Assembly: GCA_039105265.1 (NCBI GenBank)
Contig: JAPFFF010000002.1
Coordinates: 4,402,001 to 4,466,000, forward strand
Source: Tritrichomonas musculus
Taxonomy: Eukaryota; Parabasalia; Tritrichomonadida; Tritrichomonadidae
DNA length: 64,000 bases
Reading direction: 5' to 3'
Of this stretch, positions 8,501-18,500 are shown one piece after another. The position numbers were made by a program, and so were the translations under genes. Position 1 is the stretch's first letter; the number at the start of each line of letters is the position of its first letter. The notes beneath the pieces are model-generated. The model was not told the origin of the DNA. It did no database searches and saw only the letters and a list, made by a program, of their open reading frames with translations.

Positions 8501-11500
8501 AATTCATATGATAAAAATGGTGAAATTCAAAAATATTATCAAACACATTTTTCAAATGAAAAGGAAGCAATAGAATTTATTAATAATGAAGCGAAAAAAT
8601 GGCATACAAGAGAAGAAGAAGCAATAGAAAAAGAAAATGCAAGAATAATTCAAACAATAAACCAAAAATATAGAGAAGCACAAAGGAAATTCGATGATAA
8701 GGATGTTAAAAATGTGCTTGGTTTATTTACGAGCCAGGATTCAATAGATGCAAAAGAAAATGCATACAATCAATGGATAATCGATTGGGATAGTGCACAA
8801 AAAATAATCGATAAAAGAACGATAGAAATCAGGAAAACAATTGAAGAACGAATGAAAATTACAGGTGAAAGATTTAATGATAATGAAGTGAATAATGAGA
8901 TCTACTTGTCACATATTTATAACAATAAAAAGCAAAATGAAGTTTTAAATGATTTAACAAAACGATTAGAAAAAGAACAAAAAATGGTAGAAGATACAAG
9001 AAAAAATATTGAATTAGAGACTTTGAAAATTCAATTGAAAGATGCATATGGAAAAGAATTCAATGAAAATCTATGGAATACAATATTACTAGATCAAACA
9101 ACTCCGAATATCAATGAAAAAATAAAACAAATGATAACTGACAAAAATCATCAGAAAGGAGAAGATGAGAAAAATTTAACAAATTTATTGACCGAATGTT
9201 TCAGTGATGCTTTCAGTGATTATGCATCAGGGTATACAAAATTTACTCCAAATGCTATTGAATCGATAATGATAGCTAATCCAGAATGTAACACTATATC
9301 AAAATTAGTTATTTATTTAAATCAACATCGAAAGAACTTCAAATGGACTGGGACAATTTTTAAGAAATGGAATAAATATCAAATTTGGGAAGAAGTTGCT
9401 GACAGTAGAAAATTCTCCGAAGTAGGTGGGAAATTTGATCAATTATGGATTTTAACTGAATCTTATGCTGATATTTTGAAACTTTTTAATTATTCTGTTG
9501 CAACATTAGAACAACTCAAACATCATCAAAGGAGAGAAGAAAAAGTTAGAGAATATGTTGAAAGTTGGGAAACAATCAAAAGACAAAAAAACCAAACATC
9601 ATCATTTATGAGTGAAATAGAGAAATATAGTCAAGGTAAAACTAAAGAAGAAAGAGAAGATTTCGAAATGGAAATAATTGGTCATTGTGAATCAAAAGAG
9701 GAGATATCATCATACATGAAAGCAAGAGGTTCTTATATTGCACTAGGAAAAAATATGGATAATTATGCAGATCGTTTGAAATTTGAAGACTATTATAGAA
9801 ATTTTTCAAAAGAACCAGATATGGTTTTAAAAATAGAATCAATGGTAGGCAATGTTCCGATTGAAAATGTTCCTCAAATAACTGCTTTAGAAGGTCAATT
9901 AATGAATACTTATCCAAAGAAATTTTCACATAAAGTATTCAATTCAACAAAAGAGTCATGGTTTAAAAATAATGGAAAAGCTTATTTATTATATCTTCAA
10001 TATGAACAAAAATATCAAGAGTATCTTCGATTTTTTCAAAAGAGACAAAATTATGACACTTTTCTAGATTTCTCAATTCATAATGGTGGAGATTTTACAA
10101 CTTTAGGTACATATATAACAAAAGAAGTTAATGAATTAACAGATGCAGAAAAAAGAATTCAAACCTCAATATCAGTTTTAAATAAAATTAATGAACTCAA
10201 TGAATTGTTACCAAAAGAAAATCAATATTCAGTTCAAACAGTTGCAGTCGCATATAGAAATGAAACAATTCCAGAAATAGATTCAAAACTTCAAAATTTA
10301 ATCAATGAACAAGAATCTTATCGAAATACAAATGAAAATTTAGATGAAGCAATCATTCGTTGGAGGGCTTTATTCCCTGAAGATTTAAAAAGTTCAACAG
10401 ATTGGAGAACAGAATTCGGATCAAATGGAGCTGCAATCAATGCTATTAACAAATTAAGTCATATTTATGAATTTTGGTATAGAACTCATCCATATGAAGG
10501 AGTAAATTTATGGAAATATATTCATGAAAACGCACAGGATTCAATCAATACAGCTCAAGAAAAATTGCAAAAATATTATGATGAAAACAAATATAAATAT
10601 AACACATGGGACGGAAACAATTTATTGAAAAAATATGTTCAACAATATTATCAAGGTTTTGGGAGATCAATTGCAGAAGCCGCAGGATTTTTATTTGGTA
10701 AATTTGATGGAAATTTAGAAGATTGTTTGAAATTCTTTGAAGGATATGAGAAAAATTTGAAAATCAATCAGAGTTTTTCAAAGAAAGGAAATAAAAAATT
10801 CAATGACATCGGACATTTCTTCAATGAATATATGAGTAAAAATACAAAAGAAAATAAATATACATTTCTGAATCAATTCAAAACAGATTACAAAAATTAT
10901 AAGAAAACAAGAGAATCATGGAGAACAAATAAAGATTATATCAAAAGTCAAGATATTCTTCCAAAATTAAAGCCAGAATTTATTTCAACGATTACTCAAG
11001 TCGATATGTCATGGAATGAAGATGAAATGTATTCAAAATATTTAATTCCAATTGCTCAATTATATTACAAACAATTACATAAAGGTCAAGATTTTGATAT
11101 ATCCAATTATGCCAAAGATAAGGTTTGTTTCAATGCTATTGTTGAAAAATGTGACAAAAAACAAAAAGATTTAGATACTTGGGATAAGTCAAATATTGAA
11201 GCAACTTATATTTCATATCAAAATTCTCAACAAATTGAATCAAAATTAACTTGGGAACAATTCAAAGATAAATATCAAACACCTGAAAAAGCCCAAATTG
11301 CAATCGATATTGATAAATATAGAAAATTAATAAAAGAAAAATTAGACATTACTGATGAAGATTTACCTGGTCAAACACGTTTTAAAGGTTATCATGAAAC
11401 AGAAATTGGAAGTCAAAAAAGATTAGATTGGTTAAGAAGATATTATACAAATTTAACAGAAAAATTTAATGAATCATGGAAATCTGGAACAATGCTAACA

Positions 11501-14500
11501 ATATATAATAATTTCCGAGAAAAATATTCAGATGATCCAGATTATTCAACAATAGAAAAGACTGCATCAAAATATGGTTTTGATTATTTGACAGGAAAAA
11601 CTGATCTGAATTATCGTTATCATTTAGCACTTTACAAAGAAAAATTCAATGAAGAATATAAACCATCGATAGCACCAGAAAAAAATGAAGAAAAAGAAGT
11701 GATCATAGAAGATATCAAAAAGAAAATTCAAAGTGTGGATCAATATAATAATCTGAATTTTCTCTTAGTCTTACAAAAATATAATTCGTCTGCAGAACAT
11801 CAACTTGAGGTAGTAGATATTGTCAAAAATTTTGGAAAGGATTATTCAAATGCAATTATTTGGTTAGAATGTGAAAAATTAAAGAATGATATTATTGCCT
11901 TACAACCAGACACCGCAGAAAAAGTTCGTGCAATAACAAATTCAATTACTGGAAAACAAGAATTACAAACATTATATAGAGATGCTACAAAAGATGCAGC
12001 TGCTTTTCAATCAACTGAGTTTCATCAATTATTAAGTAAATATAACGAATATAGAAATGAACATAATTCCGTTGATGACATTCAAAGAAAATTTTCAACA
12101 AAAGATTATATTAAATGTGTAAATTTAATGAAATGTGACATTTTAGAAAAAATATTAGTTACGAATTATAAATACACTAAGGAAAATTTGAAAAATGTCA
12201 AAGAATCAGATGCTGGATTAAGATTAGATCATTTACAGAAAATTGAAATGGATTTAAAGAAAAAAATTGAGGAATTTGAAAGTGATCCTGGGGTTGTAAA
12301 ATTTTGGGATATTTATCGACTTGCAGAAGATGCTGAATATAGAGATAAAAGAAATCTATTGGTAGCTAAAAAATATGATCTCGATCTTGCTTTTAATGAA
12401 GTCTATTCAAAAGCTTGGAACGCATTATCAGCAGATGAAGGAATAATCAATGGAAATTCAATAAAAGAGAAAAATCAAAATTATTATATTTTAATCGATT
12501 CTTGGCTCAAGAAAAAAGATATCTTCGACAAAGATCCATTAATTCAAGAATATCTTAATATGCCACAAAATAAAGTTACTATTACTGGATTATTGAAAAG
12601 ATACAAATCAAATACAAATCCAGAAGAAGTCAGAATTGATGCGAGATGTTATGTCTTAAATGAAATGAATAAAGTTGTATATGAAAAATATTTAAAAGAA
12701 ACAAATGAAAAAGACGATAAGTATTTGACCATAACTGATCAGAAAGAATTGGCAGAATATTTCAGAAAGAAACAAGAACAACATAATAAGGACCAAATTG
12801 ATTGGAAAAAACTTGATCCTCTTCGATTAGAATGGAATAAAATTCATACCGGAGACGATAAAAAATTCTTAAAAGATTGGCAAGCTGTCTATAAGTATTG
12901 GAATGGACAACTACAACAAGCAACAGTCGAATTGAAACTAGAAAAAGATAAACATAATTGGCAAAAAGAGTTTCAAGAACCGTTTATTCCACCAGACAAG
13001 ATGTCAGCAAATGATGTTCTGAAAAAAATTCAAGATTATTGGAAAATCTATTCTCGTTTTTATCAGAATTATTCAAATTTCATTTCTAACTGGAAAGAAT
13101 ACACTTCGAGATATCCAACAGAGAAATTAACAATGGATAAGATTATTGACACATACAAATCTGATGTCGTCACAGCAAATAATTTCTTAAAATATGGAAT
13201 ATTGAAAAGTAAATATAAGAGTGTTTACAAAAAAGATTATGCAATAAAAAATGATTATCCAACTCCAGAAGATATTGATGCATTAGAGACTGAAATCGCA
13301 ACATATAGCAAACGACAAGAGGAATCCAAAACAGATACAGAATTAATGGATGCTTTTCGAGAAATGGAAAGTAAATATGATGATAATCAGGAAACATTAA
13401 GAGAGTTGTTGGAAAAGAATAAATTTGATCCGAAGACAACAAAATTCAAATTAAAGATAAAGAATAAGATCAAAGACTTTGAGACTGATTACAAAATCAT
13501 TTATACTTTAAATCAAGTAGAAGAATTTGGGTCTACCCCAGAAAGTCGTTATAATTATCTTGACAAAGAATACAAAAGAATTCAAAATGAATATTCAAAA
13601 TTAGAAGCAATGCCCAAAATAAAAGAATATTTAGATTATTATAATGATGATCTTGGAGAAGGAAAAAGTTTGAAAGATTTGTTTTCTGAAGAAACGAATG
13701 GTCATAATGCATACAAAACTTATTATCATATCTTGATTACAGTTCATAATAAATTGAATCCAAATAAAGCAAAAGATACAACCAAAGAACCAGAAAGTTA
13801 TAAACGAGCTTGTGATGATTTGAAACTTGAAATTGAAAATATTCGTGAAGCAATCAAGAAATTTGGAGGAAATGCAGTATGGAAGAAATTAACAAATTCA
13901 GAGAAAGATGAATTAGTTGCTGAATACAAAAATACATCCTATGGTCATGTTCGAATGGCAATGAAGACAGAAATTGAAGAGTATAATAAAAAGAACGATC
14001 ATGAATTCAAGTTTGATGATATTAGGAAAAAATTTGAAAAGAAAGGAAAAGAACTATCATTACTTAATAATTATATTAAAGCTGCTTTGAAATATAATTA
14101 TGATGAAAATTTGGAAAAAATAATTAGTGACTTTAATGCAGAAATTAATGACACAACAAAAGAAGTAGATTTGAATCAAGAAAAAGATGAATTATCAAAT
14201 GCTTATGAAATTGTGAAATATTGTAAATTAACTCCATTACAGAAAAGATATGAAAGTGCTTTTGGAAGAAAAATATCTTTGGATCAAATGATGTATTATC
14301 CATATCAAATTCGTGACAAAGTTCAATGGAAAATACAAAATGAAAAAGATTTACAATTTGATATCGATACTGCTTATCATGCAAATCTTGCAAGAATATC
14401 TCATAAAGAATCTCAAGAATTTCAAGGAATTGCTAAAAATGAACAAGTTTCATTTGAAAAATTCTTAGATAAATTACGATATGATGAAGAATCTAAAACT

Positions 14501-15277
14501 TACTCAAAAGTGACAGAAGATGAATTGATAAGTTTATATAAAACAGCAATAAAGAATTATGAACAAGAAAAAATTGCTACCGAAAAGAAAATCAACGAAA
14601 ATATAGACGCAATAAATAAAAATTTGGAAGAAGGTTCAAAAGTGACAAAAGAAGAATTGAAAGGATTAACTTATTCAGCAAAAGATTTGGATTATGTGAA
14701 TGCAATTTTAGACTTCAAACCGTTATATGAAAATCATTTTGGAAAAACAAAAATTAATGTGAAGGATATTGTTAATAAATTTGCACCAGATACGAAAAAT
14801 ATTGATTGGATGTATGTATTAGAAAGTATTGCATTTATTCCATTATTAGATGACCATAATACACTTCAAAAGAAATTAGGAACGATGAAAACGGAAGATG
14901 TGGCATATGTTCATAAAACTTATATTGAACCAGAAATAGCAAAAAGACCAGAGAAAAAAGTGAAAGTAGATGATATTCGAAATGCATATGTAAAATATAA
15001 AGAACAAGTTAAAAAGGAAAAGAAAGAATATTTCAAGAATCTATTAGAAGAATATCATAAACATATCGACGATAGTTCTGAAACATATGAAAAGTTAGCT
15101 GAATTATATCCGTCATTGGATGATTTAGAAAGATATTTGAAATTAAATCGCTATATTGCAAAGACGAATAAATATTATCGAGATCTGAAAACAAATTATA
15201 AGAAAGAAAATACTCTCTTAAAATATGATGATTATAAAGATAAACCATTGAATAATTTGGAACCAAGTAGTAGTTAA
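5501..15277 (+). CDS. Giant helical protein (3258 aa), 3' end interrupted by inserted element
   Basis: A single uninterrupted frame of 3258 codons. The protein is helical and charged (Lys, Glu, Asp, Asn), with evenly scattered Trp and Tyr (patterns such as YxxxYxxxW and WxxxY). It has no signal peptide, membrane segment or enzymatic motif that I can see, and reads like degenerate tandem helical repeats or long coiled coil. The last three codons lie at the insertion: 15269-15277 is already terminal repeat of the inner element, and the frame resumes in phase at 40893. The N-terminus is uncertain because the frame is open upstream of 5501 into the PolB junction and no promoter signature precedes the ATG. 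A giant structural, scaffold or length-determining virion protein is possible, but that is speculation. The inner element lacks a copy. Confidence 0.8.
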   Translation: MICKSDFARGRVTALQNYWKEIDWKYYSIYQLNYDFVGITEFEAAFWWKLLQRIYHNNEYYQQTFIEIRQKFYDKSLDEKVFDNDEVKMGNYRFFLNSDIYFDMHQINWNVLQQLHNPNFKLYQDVEKIKQYLLRTIPGTNDELLTPDDFDIRVEDYYNDFVSGGIESVIIELDELIDCFERLGKENYQNIPTFFTIVCIRLALNGIKWLDFQKAKPDLLNFIKWCEENKIKDMDNIRNIEDVSKNLVKFAQDKTKSLSSWIIEQKTRDEYIRKLKAAKAKKELCTRYQSFIDEADTTHPVSIAACGLKIEQRYSEISKAQPLLDPVDIYNKILMEKDKELLAINKDKANELKEQAEYDESYWKDEIWRYSLPVYFASDDGAVDKDKNEIPLTLVGANQFANTIAKEYPMNPRDAKQFLNDMVDPNNFDQMEKYWTAFNAMIYTNLQFLMNAQEWNSEEFFNYWYPLAKSFQNTVREYQKRIDQQYQKADDSVRIKAKEEMTHQLLKNQYEQYKKDLDAFLKQNPEREGQVYRIYYDKKIQEKLLAAKEAEQANEEYANMDQPYEVPGLTDDQVLENYINQLSADPTKRGLSDKEMLNEVREPNIANYGNDWLAKISQQIEGLPCIRLKEWIDIQGDMEEMRTKNYASSNELSQDMENRRIANTKTLIGWIGGQYLKFDRNENGENIITKLSMVGCSNGWTWTDFVHLCKLYKRSIDQFRQEISGIYQKLYESAGLKIGEDEFIDQVFDEMENLWTTRQQIKFKDQILEEWKERYANQIYLNDFQRIQSRLISGAKQIFKDFNLSDKIITGYVLQFFPDDKTTNWKTKETTAHNNLLAKREELERVKQIRNGMIETIIERKKKENEALNITNYNEKSDRDKFQQLYINGDRIIQDSLTEDLNQIMESSQTSLDNAVRKNIQKKVKEIYDSHGFSVDKDTIKSEANAIFTANNFDHDLNKLNIRLASSKNSIGLAFEEIIRTKIAPDIDVINAIAKYVSGVNSYDKNGEIQKYYQTHFSNEKEAIEFINNEAKKWHTREEEAIEKENARIIQTINQKYREAQRKFDDKDVKNVLGLFTSQDSIDAKENAYNQWIIDWDSAQKIIDKRTIEIRKTIEERMKITGERFNDNEVNNEIYLSHIYNNKKQNEVLNDLTKRLEKEQKMVEDTRKNIELETLKIQLKDAYGKEFNENLWNTILLDQTTPNINEKIKQMITDKNHQKGEDEKNLTNLLTECFSDAFSDYASGYTKFTPNAIESIMIANPECNTISKLVIYLNQHRKNFKWTGTIFKKWNKYQIWEEVADSRKFSEVGGKFDQLWILTESYADILKLFNYSVATLEQLKHHQRREEKVREYVESWETIKRQKNQTSSFMSEIEKYSQGKTKEEREDFEMEIIGHCESKEEISSYMKARGSYIALGKNMDNYADRLKFEDYYRNFSKEPDMVLKIESMVGNVPIENVPQITALEGQLMNTYPKKFSHKVFNSTKESWFKNNGKAYLLYLQYEQKYQEYLRFFQKRQNYDTFLDFSIHNGGDFTTLGTYITKEVNELTDAEKRIQTSISVLNKINELNELLPKENQYSVQTVAVAYRNETIPEIDSKLQNLINEQESYRNTNENLDEAIIRWRALFPEDLKSSTDWRTEFGSNGAAINAINKLSHIYEFWYRTHPYEGVNLWKYIHENAQDSINTAQEKLQKYYDENKYKYNTWDGNNLLKKYVQQYYQGFGRSIAEAAGFLFGKFDGNLEDCLKFFEGYEKNLKINQSFSKKGNKKFNDIGHFFNEYMSKNTKENKYTFLNQFKTDYKNYKKTRESWRTNKDYIKSQDILPKLKPEFISTITQVDMSWNEDEMYSKYLIPIAQLYYKQLHKGQDFDISNYAKDKVCFNAIVEKCDKKQKDLDTWDKSNIEATYISYQNSQQIESKLTWEQFKDKYQTPEKAQIAIDIDKYRKLIKEKLDITDEDLPGQTRFKGYHETEIGSQKRLDWLRRYYTNLTEKFNESWKSGTMLTIYNNFREKYSDDPDYSTIEKTASKYGFDYLTGKTDLNYRYHLALYKEKFNEEYKPSIAPEKNEEKEVIIEDIKKKIQSVDQYNNLNFLLVLQKYNSSAEHQLEVVDIVKNFGKDYSNAIIWLECEKLKNDIIALQPDTAEKVRAITNSITGKQELQTLYRDATKDAAAFQSTEFHQLLSKYNEYRNEHNSVDDIQRKFSTKDYIKCVNLMKCDILEKILVTNYKYTKENLKNVKESDAGLRLDHLQKIEMDLKKKIEEFESDPGVVKFWDIYRLAEDAEYRDKRNLLVAKKYDLDLAFNEVYSKAWNALSADEGIINGNSIKEKNQNYYILIDSWLKKKDIFDKDPLIQEYLNMPQNKVTITGLLKRYKSNTNPEEVRIDARCYVLNEMNKVVYEKYLKETNEKDDKYLTITDQKELAEYFRKKQEQHNKDQIDWKKLDPLRLEWNKIHTGDDKKFLKDWQAVYKYWNGQLQQATVELKLEKDKHNWQKEFQEPFIPPDKMSANDVLKKIQDYWKIYSRFYQNYSNFISNWKEYTSRYPTEKLTMDKIIDTYKSDVVTANNFLKYGILKSKYKSVYKKDYAIKNDYPTPEDIDALETEIATYSKRQEESKTDTELMDAFREMESKYDDNQETLRELLEKNKFDPKTTKFKLKIKNKIKDFETDYKIIYTLNQVEEFGSTPESRYNYLDKEYKRIQNEYSKLEAMPKIKEYLDYYNDDLGEGKSLKDLFSEETNGHNAYKTYYHILITVHNKLNPNKAKDTTKEPESYKRACDDLKLEIENIREAIKKFGGNAVWKKLTNSEKDELVAEYKNTSYGHVRMAMKTEIEEYNKKNDHEFKFDDIRKKFEKKGKELSLLNNYIKAALKYNYDENLEKIISDFNAEINDTTKEVDLNQEKDELSNAYEIVKYCKLTPLQKRYESAFGRKISLDQMMYYPYQIRDKVQWKIQNEKDLQFDIDTAYHANLARISHKESQEFQGIAKNEQVSFEKFLDKLRYDEESKTYSKVTEDELISLYKTAIKNYEQEKIATEKKINENIDAINKNLEEGSKVTKEELKGLTYSAKDLDYVNAILDFKPLYENHFGKTKINVKDIVNKFAPDTKNIDWMYVLESIAFIPLLDDHNTLQKKLGTMKTEDVAYVHKTYIEPEIAKRPEKKVKVDDIRNAYVKYKEQVKKEKKEYFKNLLEEYHKHIDDSSETYEKLAELYPSLDDLERYLKLNRYIAKTNKYYRDLKTNYKKENTLLKYDDYKDKPLNNLEPSSS
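15264..15268. repeat. Left target-site duplication CAAGT(A)
   Basis: CAAGT lies immediately before the left terminal repeat and again at 40888-40892 immediately after the right one. Counting the next A gives six matching bases, the usual duplication length for Polintons; that A is also the first base of the repeat, so five or six cannot be told apart. Confidence 0.75.
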
Positions 15278-15505
15278 GTATAGGCTGGGATTCATTCTTC
15301 GCCACCGCCTACACTGCTCGCCACCAAGCTCAGGTACACCTTCGCTTGGGCCTCGCTACCCGGCCAAATACCTACTGAAAAACCTATCGTAAGTACACAC
15401 TCTCTACTTTCACTATTCCACCAATGTCATTTCCAAGGTATGGAGTAGTTTTTGAGCTTTCTAATGGTGTTTTTTGAATTCTACACCCGAAAAAATATTG
15501 AGATA
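15269..15505 (+). repeat. Left terminal inverted repeat of inner element
   Basis: Two parts. Positions 15269-15393 match, in reverse complement, 40763-40887. Positions 15364-15505 match, in reverse complement, 40214-40333. The two parts share a core (CCAAATACC ... CCTATCGTAAG) that occurs once here but twice on the right. A 22-base insertion near 15455-15478 distinguishes this copy from the right inner repeat. No gene is seen between the giant ORF stop and 15540. Confidence 0.85.
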
Positions 15506-15539
15506 GAACATTTATTGATACACATTCCATTTCAATTGC

Positions 15540-18500
15540 TTAATGTAAATCTGTCTGTCTGTCTAGATATTGATCTAAATTCATTCTTACATTAAAGTCA
15601 TATTTATCATCTGTAGCTTGATATTGAACAACTTTTACTTTCTTTGATCCATATATTTCATCGAGTAAAGCAATCTTTGATCCGTGGAGAATTCTCACAA
15701 AATGTTTTTCACCACTCTTCTCTTTAAATATTATTAACAATTCATATGCATCAGAATCGAACTCGACACTAATCGTTAAAATATTTTTGTGTGAATCATA
15801 ATTGATTCCTGTTAATTCATCAATCCATTGAATATCACAATCAACAAAGCCAGAATAAAATATTTTCCATTCATTTTCTTCATCTTTATGATTCTTGAAT
15901 GAAACAAAGAAGTCCATAAATAATCCAAGAACATCTTCAACAGGATACTTTTCATTTGATCTAACAACTTTGAAATATTTAATATCAGAATAACCATTTA
16001 TGTCTTCCATATAATCATCAACAGACGAACTAATATTTACAAAACCATCAAAGGTACAATAAACTTTTGAAACATTATTTCTATATTTTTCATCATAAAC
16101 AGTTTCAATGGTTAAATCTTTCACGATTCTATATTTAAATTCTCCAACTTTTGAAAAAATGATGAATGTTCCAGAGTTTGAATAAATGTTCAATAGCAAT
16201 ACAATACAAAATTCACCATCAGCAGAATCATATTGAAAAATCATATATTTGTCATCGAAATTTCTTGGAATAAATTTAAATCTGAGTTCAAATTCTCCAT
16301 TAACAAAATAGAAATAACCAATATATGTTTTTGGATTATCAGAAATATTCTTGTATCTATCATTTTTGATGAATTCAACCAAAGCATTCTCAAAAGTTTT
16401 CTCTAAATCGATTCGATTATCTGTTTTCAAAACTATTTCATCTTGTTTAATTATTTTTTCCGCTAGTGTTAATTTGGTATCTAATTCTCCTGTTTCACTT
16501 TCGATAAAAAAGCGCCAATCATTGCTCTCATTTGGATAATAATTTATGTTATAAGTTGTTCCATCAATTTCTATACTGTAATAAATATCGGAATTCTCAG
16601 GTACATTTTCATTATAATCAAACAGAAAATCAAAATTCTTGACCACGCCAGCATCAGTAATCGTTCCAACAAGACGAGTTCCCCTAGTCATTTTTATTTT
16701 GGCTTCCCACCTTCCTTCACTATCTCGGACATTTTCAAAAGGCACATCGACAGCATCTTTATATATCAAATCATTTTTCTCTCGATATTTGGAGACGTCT
16801 TTCTTCAAGGCATATTGATCCAGATCGTCGATTGTCGCATAATCATCAGGAATTTCAGGGATTTCACTTTTCAAAGCATATTTTGCATCCGCTTCTTCTT
16901 TCGTATACAGGTTATCCATATTAACCATATTATTTTTTAATTCATTTAATGCTTCATTTACTTCATCAACTGTTGGGAATTCATTTAAAGTCGTAGCTAG
17001 AGCTGTATCATTCTTTTCTATCTGCTCATGTAATGTATCTATCTTCTTATGTAAAGCATCTATATCACAAGTATAGGCTAAATCATTTGGGGTAAATTCC
17101 ATTCTTCTTTTTGCTGTATTTTCTTTAATCTGTATTCCACCAACCCTATGTTTATTTGGGTTTGATATAACAAATGTTTTGTCATTCATAGTGCAGCTAG
17201 GAAAATCAGTTGTTCCTTGGTAATTAATTGTTCCACCAGTAATATTAATAGTAACTATATTCTCTTCATAATCAACATCATTGTATTCACTAACTTTTTG
17301 CACCAAAAATCGTGCTTTGATTGTTCCATCTGTTATAACATCTTCTGCTTCCAAATGGACCTCGCCATTAACATATTTACCAACAACATCTATTATGTCA
17401 TCTCTAACCAAATCTGTCTTTTGAACTACTTCATCCAATGTAGGGTAATAACCAAACTCCGCCTCTAGCTCATTAACCTTCTCGGCGAGTAATTTAAATG
17501 CAGGCTTGAGGGATTCCCTGAACATATTGCTAATATCCATGGCACCACTTAATGTTAAGGTTCCTGTATCTGGGTTATCATTCTCATCTGTATAAGGTAA
17601 TTCATCTAGTTGTTTATATTCTTCCTCACACCAGGTTATTATTGGAGTAATATCTTTTGTGATAGACCTAGCGACGGTCCCAGACATGAAATTAATAGCA
17701 TTTCTAACTATATCGCTCAATCCTTTTGTTGATTTACGTGAGAACAATCTTTTAAGGAATCCTCCCCCATTCCCAGTTGCAAAACTAATACCTTCTGGAG
17801 CTAATTGCATACCTATAGAACCTATTGAACCGACTGTACCTGCGACACCAAATGCTAAAGCAGTCCATGAAACAATTCTTAAATTATCAACATCTTCTTC
17901 TAGATGCTGAGTTACTGTTTCTGTTCTTGATACTCTTCCTTTTAGGCTTTCTATTGTTGTGTTCATTTCTTGGACATCATAGCTAATCACATCTACATTG
18001 TTAGTTACCATATTTAAATCACTTCTCATGGTTGTAATATTATCAGCAGTAATGATTTTAGAACTAGTAATATTGTAATCTGTATACAAGGTAGTTGCTG
18101 CATTAGGATTGGGATACACTTCATAAAATTGTTGTCTAATAATATATTCGAAGGGGTTAGTAGTAGGGTCCCAATTAACTTCATCTATCGGGTCAACATA
18201 TTCATCAAACAAATAGATTTTAATATTTCGTGAGTCATTAGGGGTTGATGAAACATAACAATATTCTACCTGTTCACATGAATCTAATAAGCCATGAATA
18301 AAATACCATTTCTTATCACTCTTGGGGTCAAATATTTTTCCAGTTGGTCTCATTGAGAATCTGTTTGCCTTTATTTCTCCATCTAAAGTTATATCAAGAT
18401 AGAATTCTTCTACAAGATTAATATCTAAATCACTTCCTGTACCATTTGTCTTATAGCATCTTATGGCTTCAATATCATATCCATAAATATTTATTCCCCC

